Shown here one piece after another: positions 52,978-60,280 of a stretch of 60,280 nt of DNA. Source of the DNA: Verrucomicrobiota bacterium (GTDB lineage: Bacteria > Verrucomicrobiota > Verrucomicrobiia > Opitutales > UBA2995); NCBI GenBank assembly GCA_027622555.1, contig JAQBYJ010000025.1:1-60280 (forward strand), given 5' to 3'. The position numbers were made by a program, and so were the translations under genes. Position 1 is the stretch's first letter; every line of letters begins with the position of its first letter. Under the pieces are notes generated by a model, which was not told where the DNA came from, made no database searches, and saw only the letters and a program-made list of their open reading frames with translations.

Positions 52978-54110
52978 TGGCCAAGATACTAATAGTATGT
53001 GGAGGTACCGGTGGGCACCTTACTCCGGGTATCGCCATTGCTGAAGAGCTCACGCTTCGAAGGCATCATTGTACCTTGGTTGTCTCTCGAAAAAAAGTAG
53101 ATTCAAGACTCATCCGGAACTACCCGATGATGGAGTTTATCGAAGCACCGGGTGCACCATTTGCATGGCGTCCCGTTGCGCTTGTCAGATTTATCTGGGT
53201 ACAAATTACAGCATTCATTTTTGCTCTACGATTATTGTCACAAAAAAAACCGGATCTTATTCTTGGGTTTGGTGGTTTCGTTTCCGCAGGTATTGCATTG
53301 CCTGGTTGTATGAAAGGAATACCTTTCGCTTTGCATGAGGCTAACCGGGTCGTTGGTCGATCGAATCGTTTACTGAGTCGATTTGCAAGTAAGATATTTC
53401 TTCCAAAGGGAGTTGTATTTCGAGGTATCCAAATCAGCAAAATTCAATATGCAGGTCTGCCTCTTCGTAAAGAGTTTGTACCTATGATTAAAGAAACGGC
53501 GCGTGAGCTTCTTGGAATTAGTCCGTCTGGAAAACTGTTGGTTGTTTTTGGAGGTAGCCAAGGTGCGAGTTCGCTTAACAATTGGGCGAAAGACAACGCC
53601 AAGGCATTGGCGGAGCGTGGCATTTCTATTTATTGCCTGATTGGAATGAACAAGGATATTCCAATCGAAACAGATTTCGATACGGCATCTTGGGGTGTGG
53701 TTAAAGCTTGGTACGTTCCTTTTTCCGATAACATGCCTGCTGTGTTGTCTGCAGCCGATCTTGTTGTTTCTCGAGCTGGCGCCGGAAGTATTGGGGAAAT
53801 TATTCGCTGTCGAGTTCCTTCAGTACTTGTTCCATATCCTTTTGCTCGTGATGATCATCAAAGCGCCAACGCTGAGTATGTCGCCCGCCAGGATGCCGCA
53901 CATGTTCTGGAAGATTCCCAACTCGATTCTCTGTTTGATTTAGTTATTCGACTTTTATTTGAAGAATCAGAAAACAAGCGTTTGAAGGAGAATCTTAATT
54001 CCATGGATCTACCTGAAGAGGCAATTCTGATCGCCGATGCCCTTGAGGATTTAATTCCGGTAAAGTTGGAAAGATCCACGGCTACAACCCTTCCGTCTCG
54101 AGAAGTATGA
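52977..54110 (+). CDS. murG: UDP-GlcNAc transferase MurG
   Basis: 377 residues. MurG turns lipid I into lipid II. The N-terminal G-loop GGTGGHLTPG is at 9-18. FGGFVSAGIALPG, HEANRVVGRSNRLL, the second G-loop VVFGGSQGASSLN, and ADLVVSRAGAGSIGEI followed by VPYPFARDDHQSANAEY match the family. Active-site elements are complete. It overlaps the murCB gene by ATGA at its end. Confidence 0.95.
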   Translation: MAKILIVCGGTGGHLTPGIAIAEELTLRRHHCTLVVSRKKVDSRLIRNYPMMEFIEAPGAPFAWRPVALVRFIWVQITAFIFALRLLSQKKPDLILGFGGFVSAGIALPGCMKGIPFALHEANRVVGRSNRLLSRFASKIFLPKGVVFRGIQISKIQYAGLPLRKEFVPMIKETARELLGISPSGKLLVVFGGSQGASSLNNWAKDNAKALAERGISIYCLIGMNKDIPIETDFDTASWGVVKAWYVPFSDNMPAVLSAADLVVSRAGAGSIGEIIRCRVPSVLVPYPFARDDHQSANAEYVARQDAAHVLEDSQLDSLFDLVIRLLFEESENKRLKENLNSMDLPEEAILIADALEDLIPVKLERSTATTLPSREV

Positions 54111-56452
54111 TCACGATTGAATCAGATCTTGCTTCAAAGCATTTCCACATGATCGGAGTTGGCGGTATGGGAATGGCACCACTTGCGATATTTCTGAAGC
54201 AAGCCGGTTGTCGGGTTACCGGGGAAGACGATAATTTTCATCCAAGAGTACATCAAATGCTTTTGGGCAATGGGGTTGAAATAAGTAACAAACCCGATTG
54301 GGGATCCGCAGATGGTATAATCTATTCAAATGCGATCGGTTTGAACCACCCGGGATTAAAAAGTGCGTTGGCTCAAAAAGTTCCATCTATGCGTCGCGGT
54401 GAATTCCTGGCGGCACTCAGTAAGTGTTTTAAAACAATTGCGATAGCCGGATCTCATGGGAAAACCACTACTTGTGGTCTTTTGATTTACGCGCTGACTC
54501 AATCTGGGATCGACTTCAACTACATCCTGGGCGGACTCTTTTCTGAAGACAGGCTCCTACCTGGGCATTCTAACAAGGAAAGTCTGTGGTTGGTAATTGA
54601 AGTGGATGAAAGCGATGGCAGTATAGAGTCCTTTGTTCCAGCGATTTGTTTGTTGGTAAATGTCGATTGGGACCATGCTGACTATTACCAAACGAAAAAC
54701 AAATGTACGGAAACCTTTCGTCAGCTAATAAAACGCACGTCCGAGCACGTGTTCTTGAACCGTTCTTGCGAATTATCAAGGGGCTTGGATCTCAGTGGAA
54801 TCGATGCCGCGATTCATACCTTTGGTGAAAATGGTGAAGCTCAACTTACCCGTTTTTCGAATGGCACCATGGAAGTCAGTGGGTCATTGCCAAGTTGTAC
54901 ATTGAAAGTTCCCTTTGACGAACCTTTCAATGCTCAAAACGCATTGGCCGCCCTCAGTGTTGTTCATTTATTAAAAGGAAAACTAAATGATTCGTTGCTA
55001 GCCGCATTTCCAGGGCTATGGAGACGTCAGGAAGTTCTTTTCGAAAAAAACGGATTTTCAGTAGTAGAGGATTACGGTCATCATCCTACAGAAATTCGAA
55101 AACTCTTTGAAGCATTCCATTTAAAGGGTGGTTCAATAAGCGTGGTTTTTCAGCCCCACCGATATTCCCGAACACTCCAGTTCAAATCTGAATTTGCGGA
55201 GGTCCTTTCTCAGGCAGATCGATTACTTATGATGGAAGTTTATGGAGCTGGTGAAGACCCAATTCCAGGTGGGACTGGCACAGATCTGTTTAATGCCTAC
55301 TCCGAAATTGCCCCGGATCGAGAATCGTATTTCTGCAAAGATCAAAAGGCCGTTTTGGAACAACTCGCGAAGTTGAAACAAGCCTCTGGCGTTTTATTGT
55401 TTTTAGGTGCGGGAAATATTCATAATGTTGCTGCCGAGTATGTATCAAATCTCAACAATAATGAGGCGATTTCCAACGATGAATTTCTGTCCGATTTAAA
55501 GGGACGTCTTGGCCGTGATTCTTTGCTTAAATCCAATGAGCCTTTGGCGTTCAAAACGACGCTTCGTGTAGGCGGGTTCGCTGATTACTATGCCGAACCG
55601 GCAAGTGAAACCGATTTACAGGTTCTGTTGCGCAAAGCAGCGAAATATGGGGTGAAAATCCACTTTCTAGGAAGAGGATCCAATGTGGTGATTCCCGATT
55701 CAGGTGTGCGTGGGTTGGTTATTCGCCTATCGAAACCCTTCTTTCAAAAAATAGAAGTCATGGAAGACGGGCGCGTTCGAGCGGGTGCAGGAGTGAGGCT
55801 GAAAGAACTCTGTGGCTTTATGCGCAAACTCGGAGTGGCTGGTTTCGAATTTCTTGAAGGAATTCCAGGTAACGTTGGCGGTGCATTGCGCATGAATGCC
55901 GGTGCAATGGGGGGCTGGGTTTCTGAGGTAATTTCGGAAGTTGTTCTTATGAATTACCGCGGGGACATTTCGAACATTTCCGTTGAGGACCTCCATTTTG
56001 GTTACCGTCATTGTCATGAACTCAATGATGCTATCGGACTAGCCATTGTTTGTAAAACGGGTGAAGCGTCTTCGGTCCAAACGATTCAGCACACTATGGA
56101 CGCCTATCAAAATTCACGTAAAGAGTCCCAACCTCGATTGCCGAGCGCTGGTTGCAGTTTTAAAAACCCGGAGGGTTCTGCTGCGGGAAAGCTGATTGAC
56201 CAATCAGGGCTAAAAGGATTTTCAGTAGGCGGAGCCGAAGTCTCGGATGTGCACGCGAACTTTATTGTGAACCGCGGAACTGCGACTGCATCCGATGTTA
56301 TATCCCTAATAAACGAATTACGCAAAAAAGTGTACCAGAAAACCGGATATGAGCTTGAACCCGAGGTCATTTTGTTCGGTGATAAATGGGAGAATTATTT
56401 AGATTCGCTGCCAAAAGAGTCTTGTACTTCGCTTCCTGTTTCCCAACCTTGA
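54107..56452 (+). CDS. murC/murB: Bifunctional MurC-MurB fusion
   Basis: 781 residues. Residues 1 to about 450 are MurC (UDP-MurNAc:L-alanine ligase) with HMIGVGGMGMAPLA and the ATP motif G115-S-H-G-K-T-T-T. After a linker at about 450-480, the rest is MurB (UDP-GlcNAc-enolpyruvate reductase): LRVGGFADYYAEP near 486, FLGRGSNVVI, GIPGNVGGALRMNAGAMGG near 585, and the catalytic Ser block AGCSFKNPEGSAAGKLID near 680, ending ELEPEVILFG. Both parts look active. One protein makes UDP-MurNAc and adds the first amino acid. It overlaps murG by four bases and is 25 bp before ftsQ. Confidence 0.95.
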   Translation: MITIESDLASKHFHMIGVGGMGMAPLAIFLKQAGCRVTGEDDNFHPRVHQMLLGNGVEISNKPDWGSADGIIYSNAIGLNHPGLKSALAQKVPSMRRGEFLAALSKCFKTIAIAGSHGKTTTCGLLIYALTQSGIDFNYILGGLFSEDRLLPGHSNKESLWLVIEVDESDGSIESFVPAICLLVNVDWDHADYYQTKNKCTETFRQLIKRTSEHVFLNRSCELSRGLDLSGIDAAIHTFGENGEAQLTRFSNGTMEVSGSLPSCTLKVPFDEPFNAQNALAALSVVHLLKGKLNDSLLAAFPGLWRRQEVLFEKNGFSVVEDYGHHPTEIRKLFEAFHLKGGSISVVFQPHRYSRTLQFKSEFAEVLSQADRLLMMEVYGAGEDPIPGGTGTDLFNAYSEIAPDRESYFCKDQKAVLEQLAKLKQASGVLLFLGAGNIHNVAAEYVSNLNNNEAISNDEFLSDLKGRLGRDSLLKSNEPLAFKTTLRVGGFADYYAEPASETDLQVLLRKAAKYGVKIHFLGRGSNVVIPDSGVRGLVIRLSKPFFQKIEVMEDGRVRAGAGVRLKELCGFMRKLGVAGFEFLEGIPGNVGGALRMNAGAMGGWVSEVISEVVLMNYRGDISNISVEDLHFGYRHCHELNDAIGLAIVCKTGEASSVQTIQHTMDAYQNSRKESQPRLPSAGCSFKNPEGSAAGKLIDQSGLKGFSVGGAEVSDVHANFIVNRGTATASDVISLINELRKKVYQKTGYELEPEVILFGDKWENYLDSLPKESCTSLPVSQP

Positions 56453-56477
56453 TATCCCAATTACCTGCTGACCAATC

Positions 56478-57407
56478 ATGCCAAAGAATAACAATAAAAA
56501 AACCCCGGAATCAACCTGGCAAAGAATACCTCAAAGAGCTGGAAAACAATCAATTACAAGAGAATCGCGCATTATGCGCATACGCCGGCTTTTGCGACTC
56601 AGCGCCATAAGTTTGGGAACAGGTTCACTTGTACTGGGATTATCGTTACTCGGGTATTACTTTGTAAATACTCCCCCAAAACAGGCTCTTCATGATGTTG
56701 CCTCTTCTTTTGTTGAAATCGAAATCGAAACGGATGGTGTGCTTCCCCCGTCCTGGATTGAATATCGGATGGCCCTTGAGAATAATTTGGGGTTACTGCA
56801 GATCGATATGACTTCCGTAAAATCTGCACTTGAAAGCTACCCGCAGATCAAAGAGGCCTCCGTCGAAAGGGAGTTTCCTAGTAAACTCCACGTTCGGGTC
56901 CGTGAACGGATGCCCGTTTTTCGAATAAAGGTTAAGGATGAGATCGGTGAATCACAGATTTACATGGTCGATGAAGAGGGGTTTGTGTTTAAAAATATTC
57001 GTTTTCCTGATCAAGCGATCAATCATTTACCCTTTATTGCAGGCGTAGATCTTCAACGGAACGATAGTGGATATCATCCCATTACTTCTGTCCCCTGTTT
57101 GGCGGAATTATACAAGGTTGCTTGCTCTGAATATCCTGAACTCGCCCGAGAGTGGAGTATCTTATTTGCCGATCGATTGATCAGGGGCAAGAATTTTACT
57201 AAAGGGTATATCCGGGTGCATTCTCTAAGTGTTCCGGAGATATTATTCAGTCCTAAACAATTTGCTGATCAGTTAGAAAAACTTGATTACATTCTCGACA
57301 GCCAGGGTGGGCCATCTGTATCTTTTGTCTCCCGGGTGAACCTCTCCGTTTTGGACCAGCCAACTGTTGAATTCGCCAGTCCTTCTTATCCTAACAACTC
57401 ATATTAA
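56478..57407 (+). CDS. ftsQ: Cell division protein FtsQ
   Basis: 309 residues. A basic cytoplasmic head (many Lys/Arg), one membrane segment at about 46-65 (GTGSLVLGLSLLGYYFV), then a POTRA-type domain (about 100-145: LENNLGLLQIDMTSVKSALESYPQIKEASVEREFPSKLHVRVRE, broken by variable residues). FtsQ ties FtsL/FtsB to the early divisome. The PSKLHVRV motif is the most reliable mark. The rest of the beta domain is divergent. Position between murCB and ftsA supports the call. Confidence 0.85.
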   Translation: MPKNNNKKTPESTWQRIPQRAGKQSITRESRIMRIRRLLRLSAISLGTGSLVLGLSLLGYYFVNTPPKQALHDVASSFVEIEIETDGVLPPSWIEYRMALENNLGLLQIDMTSVKSALESYPQIKEASVEREFPSKLHVRVRERMPVFRIKVKDEIGESQIYMVDEEGFVFKNIRFPDQAINHLPFIAGVDLQRNDSGYHPITSVPCLAELYKVACSEYPELAREWSILFADRLIRGKNFTKGYIRVHSLSVPEILFSPKQFADQLEKLDYILDSQGGPSVSFVSRVNLSVLDQPTVEFASPSYPNNSY

Positions 57408-57428
57408 TCCTTCCCTTTTCTTCCTATC

Positions 57429-58640
57429 GTGAACTCCAAAATCATAGGAGCCATAGAGATTGGTACCAGTAAAACCGTCGTACTCATCGGCGAGATCGTA
57501 AACGAAAAAACTCTTAATATTGTCGGCATGGGAGTCTCCTCAAGTCGCGGTGTTAAGAAGGGTGAAATAATCGACTTCAATGCGGCCAGTGACTGCACTC
57601 ATGCAGCGATTATGGCAGCTGAGGAGAGTGCAGGTGTTCGCGTAGATGGCGTTTATCTGGCTCAATCTGGTAGGCATCTTGAGACGTTCTATAATGATGC
57701 TGAAGTGACGGTTAAATCCTCCGACAACATTGTAAATCGTTCTGATATTCGTCGCCTGCTTACCGAGGCTAAGAGTAAACAATTATCTGAAGATCGAGCG
57801 ATTATTCACCACATCCGAACCGGTTTTGTGTTGGATGGTGATCCGGTAGATAATCCAGAGCATATGGAAGGCCACAAGCTGGGTGTGGGTTATTGGAATA
57901 TTCACGGATCGGTTAAAAAGATGAGTGATTCAATTCATATCATCAATGGTTTCGGTCTTCATGTGGAAGACCTGATTGTTAGTTCCCTTGCTTCGGGTAA
58001 GATGGTTACCACCGAAGAGGAACGGAAGAGTGGGGTGCTCGTAATCGATATTGGCAGTGGATCAACTGACTACGTTTTATTTAATAATGGATATGTTACC
58101 CATACCGGTGTTATAGCGGTGGGTGGAGATCACATAACCAATGATTTGAGCATCGGCCTTCGGACGAATGCCAAGTTGGCTGAAATGCTTAAAGTTAAAA
58201 ATGGCAAGGCCATGCTTGAGCCAAAATCAAAAGACGACAAAGTCATGCTCATAGGCGATCTGACTATTGGTGACCGTTCCATCTCGCGCTCAGTCGTATG
58301 TCAGATAATCAACGCCCGAGTTGATGAGCTCTTTAAGTTGATTCGGGGGGACAAGAATGTTGCCCATTACTTTTCCAACCGGCAAATTTCTTCCGTGGTG
58401 TTAACTGGTGGTTCATCCCAATTACAAGAGATAGACCGGTTGGGTGAAAAGATATTTGGCCTTCCCGTAACGCTCGGTGAAAATCCATCCTGGGTTGCTT
58501 CCGATCTCGCCGGACCAGATTTTAGCACCGCCTTGGGACTCCTTTATTTTGGATTCAGTTACAAAGACGATAATCTGATTCCCAAGGAAGGTAAACGAAC
58601 CAAGCTTATGAAGGGCGTTAAACAACTACTTGGCTTTTAA
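57429..58640 (+). CDS. ftsA: Cell division protein FtsA
   Basis: 403 residues from GTG. FtsA is an actin-like ATPase that ties FtsZ to the membrane. The phosphate loop region GAIEIGTSKTVVLIGE, the VLVIDIGSGSTDYVLF block and the SSVVLTGGSSQLQEID block are all typical. The C-terminal amphipathic helix KRTKLMKGVKQLLGF is present, so membrane anchoring is likely. A GTG start is chosen because it lies directly in front of the first strand. Its stop is 10 bp before the ftsZ ATG. Confidence 0.94.
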   Translation: MNSKIIGAIEIGTSKTVVLIGEIVNEKTLNIVGMGVSSSRGVKKGEIIDFNAASDCTHAAIMAAEESAGVRVDGVYLAQSGRHLETFYNDAEVTVKSSDNIVNRSDIRRLLTEAKSKQLSEDRAIIHHIRTGFVLDGDPVDNPEHMEGHKLGVGYWNIHGSVKKMSDSIHIINGFGLHVEDLIVSSLASGKMVTTEEERKSGVLVIDIGSGSTDYVLFNNGYVTHTGVIAVGGDHITNDLSIGLRTNAKLAEMLKVKNGKAMLEPKSKDDKVMLIGDLTIGDRSISRSVVCQIINARVDELFKLIRGDKNVAHYFSNRQISSVVLTGGSSQLQEIDRLGEKIFGLPVTLGENPSWVASDLAGPDFSTALGLLYFGFSYKDDNLIPKEGKRTKLMKGVKQLLGF

Positions 58641-58650
58641 TTTTGACCTC

Positions 58651-59901
58651 ATGGAATCTCAAGCACTTTTCGAAAACCCGGTTCGTATTAAAATTGTAGG
58701 CGTTGGAGGAGCCGGAAACAATGCGGTTGACCGCATCCGTATGGATATGGAGCAACTCGATGGGTTGAGCCTGGCCTGTGTTAACACGGATCTGAAAACG
58801 TTGTCCGACTCGCCGGTTGGAGAAACGCATCTCATTGGTAGAAATATTACCCGAGGTCTTGGAACAGGTGGGGATCCGGAGTTGGGCAGGAAAGCCGCCG
58901 AGTCCGATCGCGAAATCATTACCCGTCTGGTGGATGGTTTCGAGCTTATCTTTATAGTGGCCAGTCTGGGTGGCGGTACAGGAGTTGGTCTATCGCCCGT
59001 GATTGCTGAAATTGCCAAACAAAAGGGCGCTCTGGTCATTGCTTTTGTGAATATGCCCTTCACTTTTGAGGGAGAGCGTAGGTTTAAAATGGCGAACTCT
59101 GCCTTAAAAGAGCTCCGCGATATTGCCGATGCGGTAATACCTCTTCCGAATGATATGCTACTTCAGGAAGAATCCGCCCAGGATTCTGTACTGAACGCAT
59201 TCTCAAAAGCTGATGAATGGATAACTCGTGGAGTAAAGTCCATATGGTCTATATTGCTCAAGACCGGGTTGATTAACGTGAATTTTTCCACACTTCGCGA
59301 AGTGTTCAATATTCGTGGAGGAAAAACTTTATTTGGATTCGGAGTCGGTCAGGGGCCAAATTTTATTCAGAATGCGTTGGATGACCTCGTTCTCTGTCCG
59401 TTGCTGCACGTGCCCGATTTCTCGAAGGTTGCCGACAATCTTTTGGTAAATATTGTAGGTGGGACAGATCTACAGATGTCACAGGTTCAAGAGATTATGA
59501 CTTTTGTAACCGAAAAGTTTGGTAGCCGAGAAAACACAGTTTTAGGAGCTGTAATAGACGAAGGTAAAACCAATACAGTTGAGATCTGCGTCCTGGGTAC
59601 GACCGATGCGGGAGCGATGCGAAGTTTTAGAAAAACGCGAGTTTCCCCCGCACACCGTTTACCAGAACCCAGGAACCAGGTCCCGGTTAGGGCTGTTTCT
59701 CTTCGCGAGAAAACGACCGCCGGTGAAGTTCGCAAAATGGGCCAAATGGACCTTATCCCCAAGATTCAACAAGAATTGGGTTTTGATGGGATTGATGAGA
59801 ATCGTGGATTTTTTGAAGAAACAGGCCGGAATGTGCACGACGGATTGGACTTGGATGTTCCTACTTATTTGAGAAGAGGAATACGCGTAGTGCTTCATTA
59901 A
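58651..59901 (+). CDS. ftsZ: Tubulin-like cell division GTPase FtsZ, divergent T7 loop
   Basis: 416 residues from the ATG at 58651; a TTG frame seven codons earlier overlaps ftsA and is not needed. FtsZ builds the division ring. GTP side: GVGGAGNNAVDRI, G107-G-G-T-G-V-G113 (usually GGGTGTGAAP), PFTFEG-E-R-R with Glu140, PLPNDML, and Asp188 are present. The T7 loop, normally N-x-D-F-x-D, reads N209-V-N211-F-S-T214, so both catalytic aspartates are changed. A C-terminal conserved peptide DVPTYLRR (about 400-407) for FtsA binding is kept after a short linker. Binding of GTP and polymerisation remain plausible, but stimulated hydrolysis is not. It is the last cluster gene. Confidence 0.95.
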   Translation: MESQALFENPVRIKIVGVGGAGNNAVDRIRMDMEQLDGLSLACVNTDLKTLSDSPVGETHLIGRNITRGLGTGGDPELGRKAAESDREIITRLVDGFELIFIVASLGGGTGVGLSPVIAEIAKQKGALVIAFVNMPFTFEGERRFKMANSALKELRDIADAVIPLPNDMLLQEESAQDSVLNAFSKADEWITRGVKSIWSILLKTGLINVNFSTLREVFNIRGGKTLFGFGVGQGPNFIQNALDDLVLCPLLHVPDFSKVADNLLVNIVGGTDLQMSQVQEIMTFVTEKFGSRENTVLGAVIDEGKTNTVEICVLGTTDAGAMRSFRKTRVSPAHRLPEPRNQVPVRAVSLREKTTAGEVRKMGQMDLIPKIQQELGFDGIDENRGFFEETGRNVHDGLDLDVPTYLRRGIRVVLH

Positions 59902-60208
59902 TCACCACGCTGATCCTCTTCTGAGCTGATATCACCAGTATATTGTATCTGTGACCCCGGTTCATCCTCCAGGCTTCGATATGGCCAACTTTTTTGACGA
60001 CGCAGATTGATCGTGCTGATTTCGAGCAACCTTCAATTTTGTAAGCTCCCTATTGTCAAGTTGCCCTCTTGTGCTTGACTGAGACTCCGTTCGCGTCCTT
60101 AAAAAATCTTCTTCGGTATTTCTCAATCTTTATTCCATTCATTAAAGGGCACTTTGATAAATTAACTCATTGACAGTCAGTTGCTTATATACAATAAGAA
60201 GGTTATAT
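59902..60208. other. Intergenic region downstream of ftsZ, may include an IS end
   Basis: About 300 bp with no gene recognised. The left end of the insertion element whose transposase starts at 60209 must lie within it, but its terminal inverted repeat cannot be fixed without the right end. No clear terminator hairpin was seen after ftsZ. Bases 60080-60208 are AT-rich, as expected for an IS promoter region. Confidence 0.5.
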
Positions 60209-60280
60209 ATGAAATGCTATCAACCTTCCTTTTTTGATGAAGCCGAACGTTATATCAAGTTGGACAAGCTCAAGGACCCG
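60209..60280 (+). mobile_element. IS5-type transposase, N-terminal fragment (cut by window end)
   Basis: ATG at 60209 with AAGG at 60199-60202 as ribosome site. The visible 24 residues contain QPSFFDEAERYIKL-DKLKDP, a start typical of IS5/IS1182-group DDE transposases (QxSFFD, then L..L.DP). The rest, including the DDE residues, lies outside the window. It places a mobile element immediately behind the division cluster. Confidence 0.6.

Noticed and set aside
58630-58650. TTG start for FtsZ overlapping the end of ftsA
   Set aside because: The ATG at 58651 gives the family N-terminus without using an overlap, so the TTG is not needed.
1-60280. Search by eye for tRNA, rRNA and CRISPR arrays
   Set aside because: No cloverleaf with a T-loop and acceptor pair, no rRNA signature and no regularly spaced repeat with unique spacers was found. 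The TTGACTA triple near 23036-23055 is too short to be an array.

Overview
The window looks like a chromosomal segment of a Gram-negative, marine-type member of the Verrucomicrobiota, closest in style to the Opitutales/Puniceicoccales. This is inferred from gene content and not from a database search. Supporting signs are sulfatases preceded by a TonB-dependent receptor tail, lipid A genes (lpxB) beside a lolD-like ATPase, a meso-DAP type division and cell-wall (dcw) cluster with a LysM lipoprotein inserted in it, a fused murC-murB gene, and GTAG-headed palindromic repeats.

Layout. (1) 1-7785, plus strand: end of a TonB-dependent receptor, then a sulfated-glycan locus with a sulfatase, an enolase-superfamily enzyme, a 695-residue sulfatase that appears to be an in-frame chimera of two sulfatases, a secreted protein of unrecognised function, and a truncated sulfatase. 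(2) 7782-13927, minus strand: six co-oriented genes (MetE-like zinc methyltransferase, UlaG-like metallo-beta-lactamase fold hydrolase, SIS protein, two Gfo/Idh/MocA oxidoreductases, SDR) that look like a small-molecule or sugar catabolic unit. (3) 13928-24190: mixed genes (SDR, membrane and DUF2167 proteins, RluA-type pseudouridine synthase, glyoxalase-like protein, sugar kinase-like protein, M28 glutamate-carboxypeptidase-like enzyme, NTF2-fold lipoprotein with a C7-tract frameshift), with palindromic repeats in the gaps. (4) 24191-26995, plus: lolD-like gene, Gfo/Idh and lpxB, overlapping. (5) 27021-29988, minus: hemH, ccsA-like, hemA. (6) 29989-41284: trpA flanked by long gaps, a glycosyltransferase, miaA, a PpiD-like chaperone, GNAT, BrkB/YihY, a GYF_2 membrane protein, nadK and tlyA. 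(7) 41391-59901, plus: complete dcw cluster mraZ, small ORF, rsmH, ftsL-like, ftsI, murE, murF, mraY, murD, LysM lipoprotein, ftsW, murG, murCB, ftsQ, ftsA, ftsZ. (8) 60209-60280: start of an IS5-type transposase running off the window.

The dcw genes are tightly packed or overlapping and would supply the whole route from UDP-MurNAc through lipid II to the divisome, except that ddl is absent. The most striking observation is in FtsZ. Its GTP-binding side is conserved, but both catalytic aspartates of the T7 synergy loop are replaced (Asn211 and Thr214). Other notable points are the chimeric sulfatase, a frameshift at a C7 run inside a lipoprotein signal sequence, a terminator-like hairpin inside the start of rsmH, and a family of GTAG-headed palindromes, one of which supplies the stop codon of a gene.
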